A DNA stretch of 5,849 nt from Deltaproteobacteria bacterium (GTDB lineage: Bacteria; Desulfobacterota; JADFXK01): assembly GCA_015233295.1 (NCBI GenBank), contig JADFYC010000244.1, positions 1 through 5,849 on the forward strand. Direction: 5' to 3'. Positions 5,569 to 5,849 of this stretch are shown here, in pieces. The notes under the pieces were generated by a model. That model was not told the origin of the DNA. It saw only the letters and a list, made by a program, of their open reading frames with translations, and did not search any database. The translations under genes were made by a program, and so were the position numbers. Within the stretch, counting starts at the first letter, position 1. Every line of letters begins with the position of its first letter.

Positions 5569-5849
5569 CTACTTCGCACCGCTTGGGAGATGACTCTTCT
5601 TTTTCGTTTTTCGGCTTTTGCTCTTGTTTATCTCAGCGCGGTTAAGCGTGCCTTCCAGACGATCCATCTTCTGCGATAGCAGGTGAAGTTCCTCTTGAAT
5701 CCCCAAAATAGACTGGTGGCCGGCAGCAGCATCATTGGCTGGGGAGGCCGAACTCGCTGGAGGAGGATTATCTTTTAAGGCAGACGAAATATTCGATGGG
5801 ACTTGCCCGGTTGGCTGAGGAGTCAGAAGCATCTTGGTCTGATTTAATT
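5569..5849 (-). CDS. Uncertain small hypothetical protein with a short coiled coil, open to the window edge
   Basis: The frame has its first visible ATG at 5830-5832, giving 87 residues and ending with TAG at 5569-5571. It stays open on to the right edge, and the ATG has no Shine-Dalgarno site, so this may be the C-terminal end of a longer gene. From the visible Met, residues 1-40 are Pro/Ser/Ala-rich and look disordered. Residues 41-66 (SILGIQEELHLLSQKMDRL, continuing EGTLNRA) form an amphipathic, coiled-coil-like helix. The tail is very basic (KSKSRKTKKK). I do not recognise the family and assign no function. The heptad-like helix and mixed codon use look more like a gene than the overlapping + strand frame does. 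It would converge on the flagellar operon. Confidence 0.4.
   Translation of the reverse strand, partial: LNQTKMLLTPQPTGQVPSNISSALKDNPPPASSASPANDAAAGHQSILGIQEELHLLSQKMDRLEGTLNRAEINKSKSRKTKKKSHLPSGAK

Noticed and set aside
5476..5679. Plus-strand open frame of 67 codons starting with TTG
   Set aside because: No Shine-Dalgarno site, unremarkable translation, and it overlaps the more gene-like minus-strand frame.

Overview
The window reads as part of a flagellar export and motor gene cluster from a motile Gram-negative-type bacterium. All assigned genes lie on the + strand. GC content looks intermediate, and the proteins carry Ala/Pro-rich and Thr-Pro-rich linkers. A member of the Desulfobacterota (former Deltaproteobacteria) or a similar diderm would fit, but there is no rRNA or marker phylogeny here, so this is only a guess.

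Layout. Bases 1-858 hold the C-terminal two thirds of fliI, the flagellar type III export ATPase; its start lies off the left edge. A compact type II toxin-antitoxin pair follows: a putative antitoxin (917-1189) and a RelE-family toxin (1182-1445), overlapping by 8 bases. A weak terminator-like hairpin with six T follows at 1473-1499. Next is a long fusion of a family 2 glycosyltransferase with TPR repeats (1533-3503), which overlaps fliJ (3490-3921) by 14 bases. Two tandem, related membrane-anchored coiled-coil genes come after it. The first (3947-4384) is short. The second (4437-5321) ends in an MgtE_N-like domain and is a MotE/YlxF/FlbB-type protein. A GC-rich hairpin without a T-tract follows at 5322-5348. 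The right end (5349-5849) is gene-poor, with one uncertain minus-strand reading frame entering from the right edge.

How the genes fit together. FliI powers or assists flagellar protein export, and FliJ is its stalk-like coiled-coil partner. MotE-like proteins are commonly encoded just after fliJ and act at the motor or stator periphery. The glycosyltransferase, locked by overlap to fliJ, is a candidate for modifying flagellin or another flagellar protein. The toxin-antitoxin pair has no known flagellar role and looks like an insertion that splits fliI from the rest of the cluster; its higher use of ATA isoleucine codons than fliI supports this. The points most worth a second look are the toxin-antitoxin insertion, the embedded glycosyltransferase-TPR gene, the tandem MotE-like pair in which only the second copy has the globular domain, and the 27-bp repeat array in motE.
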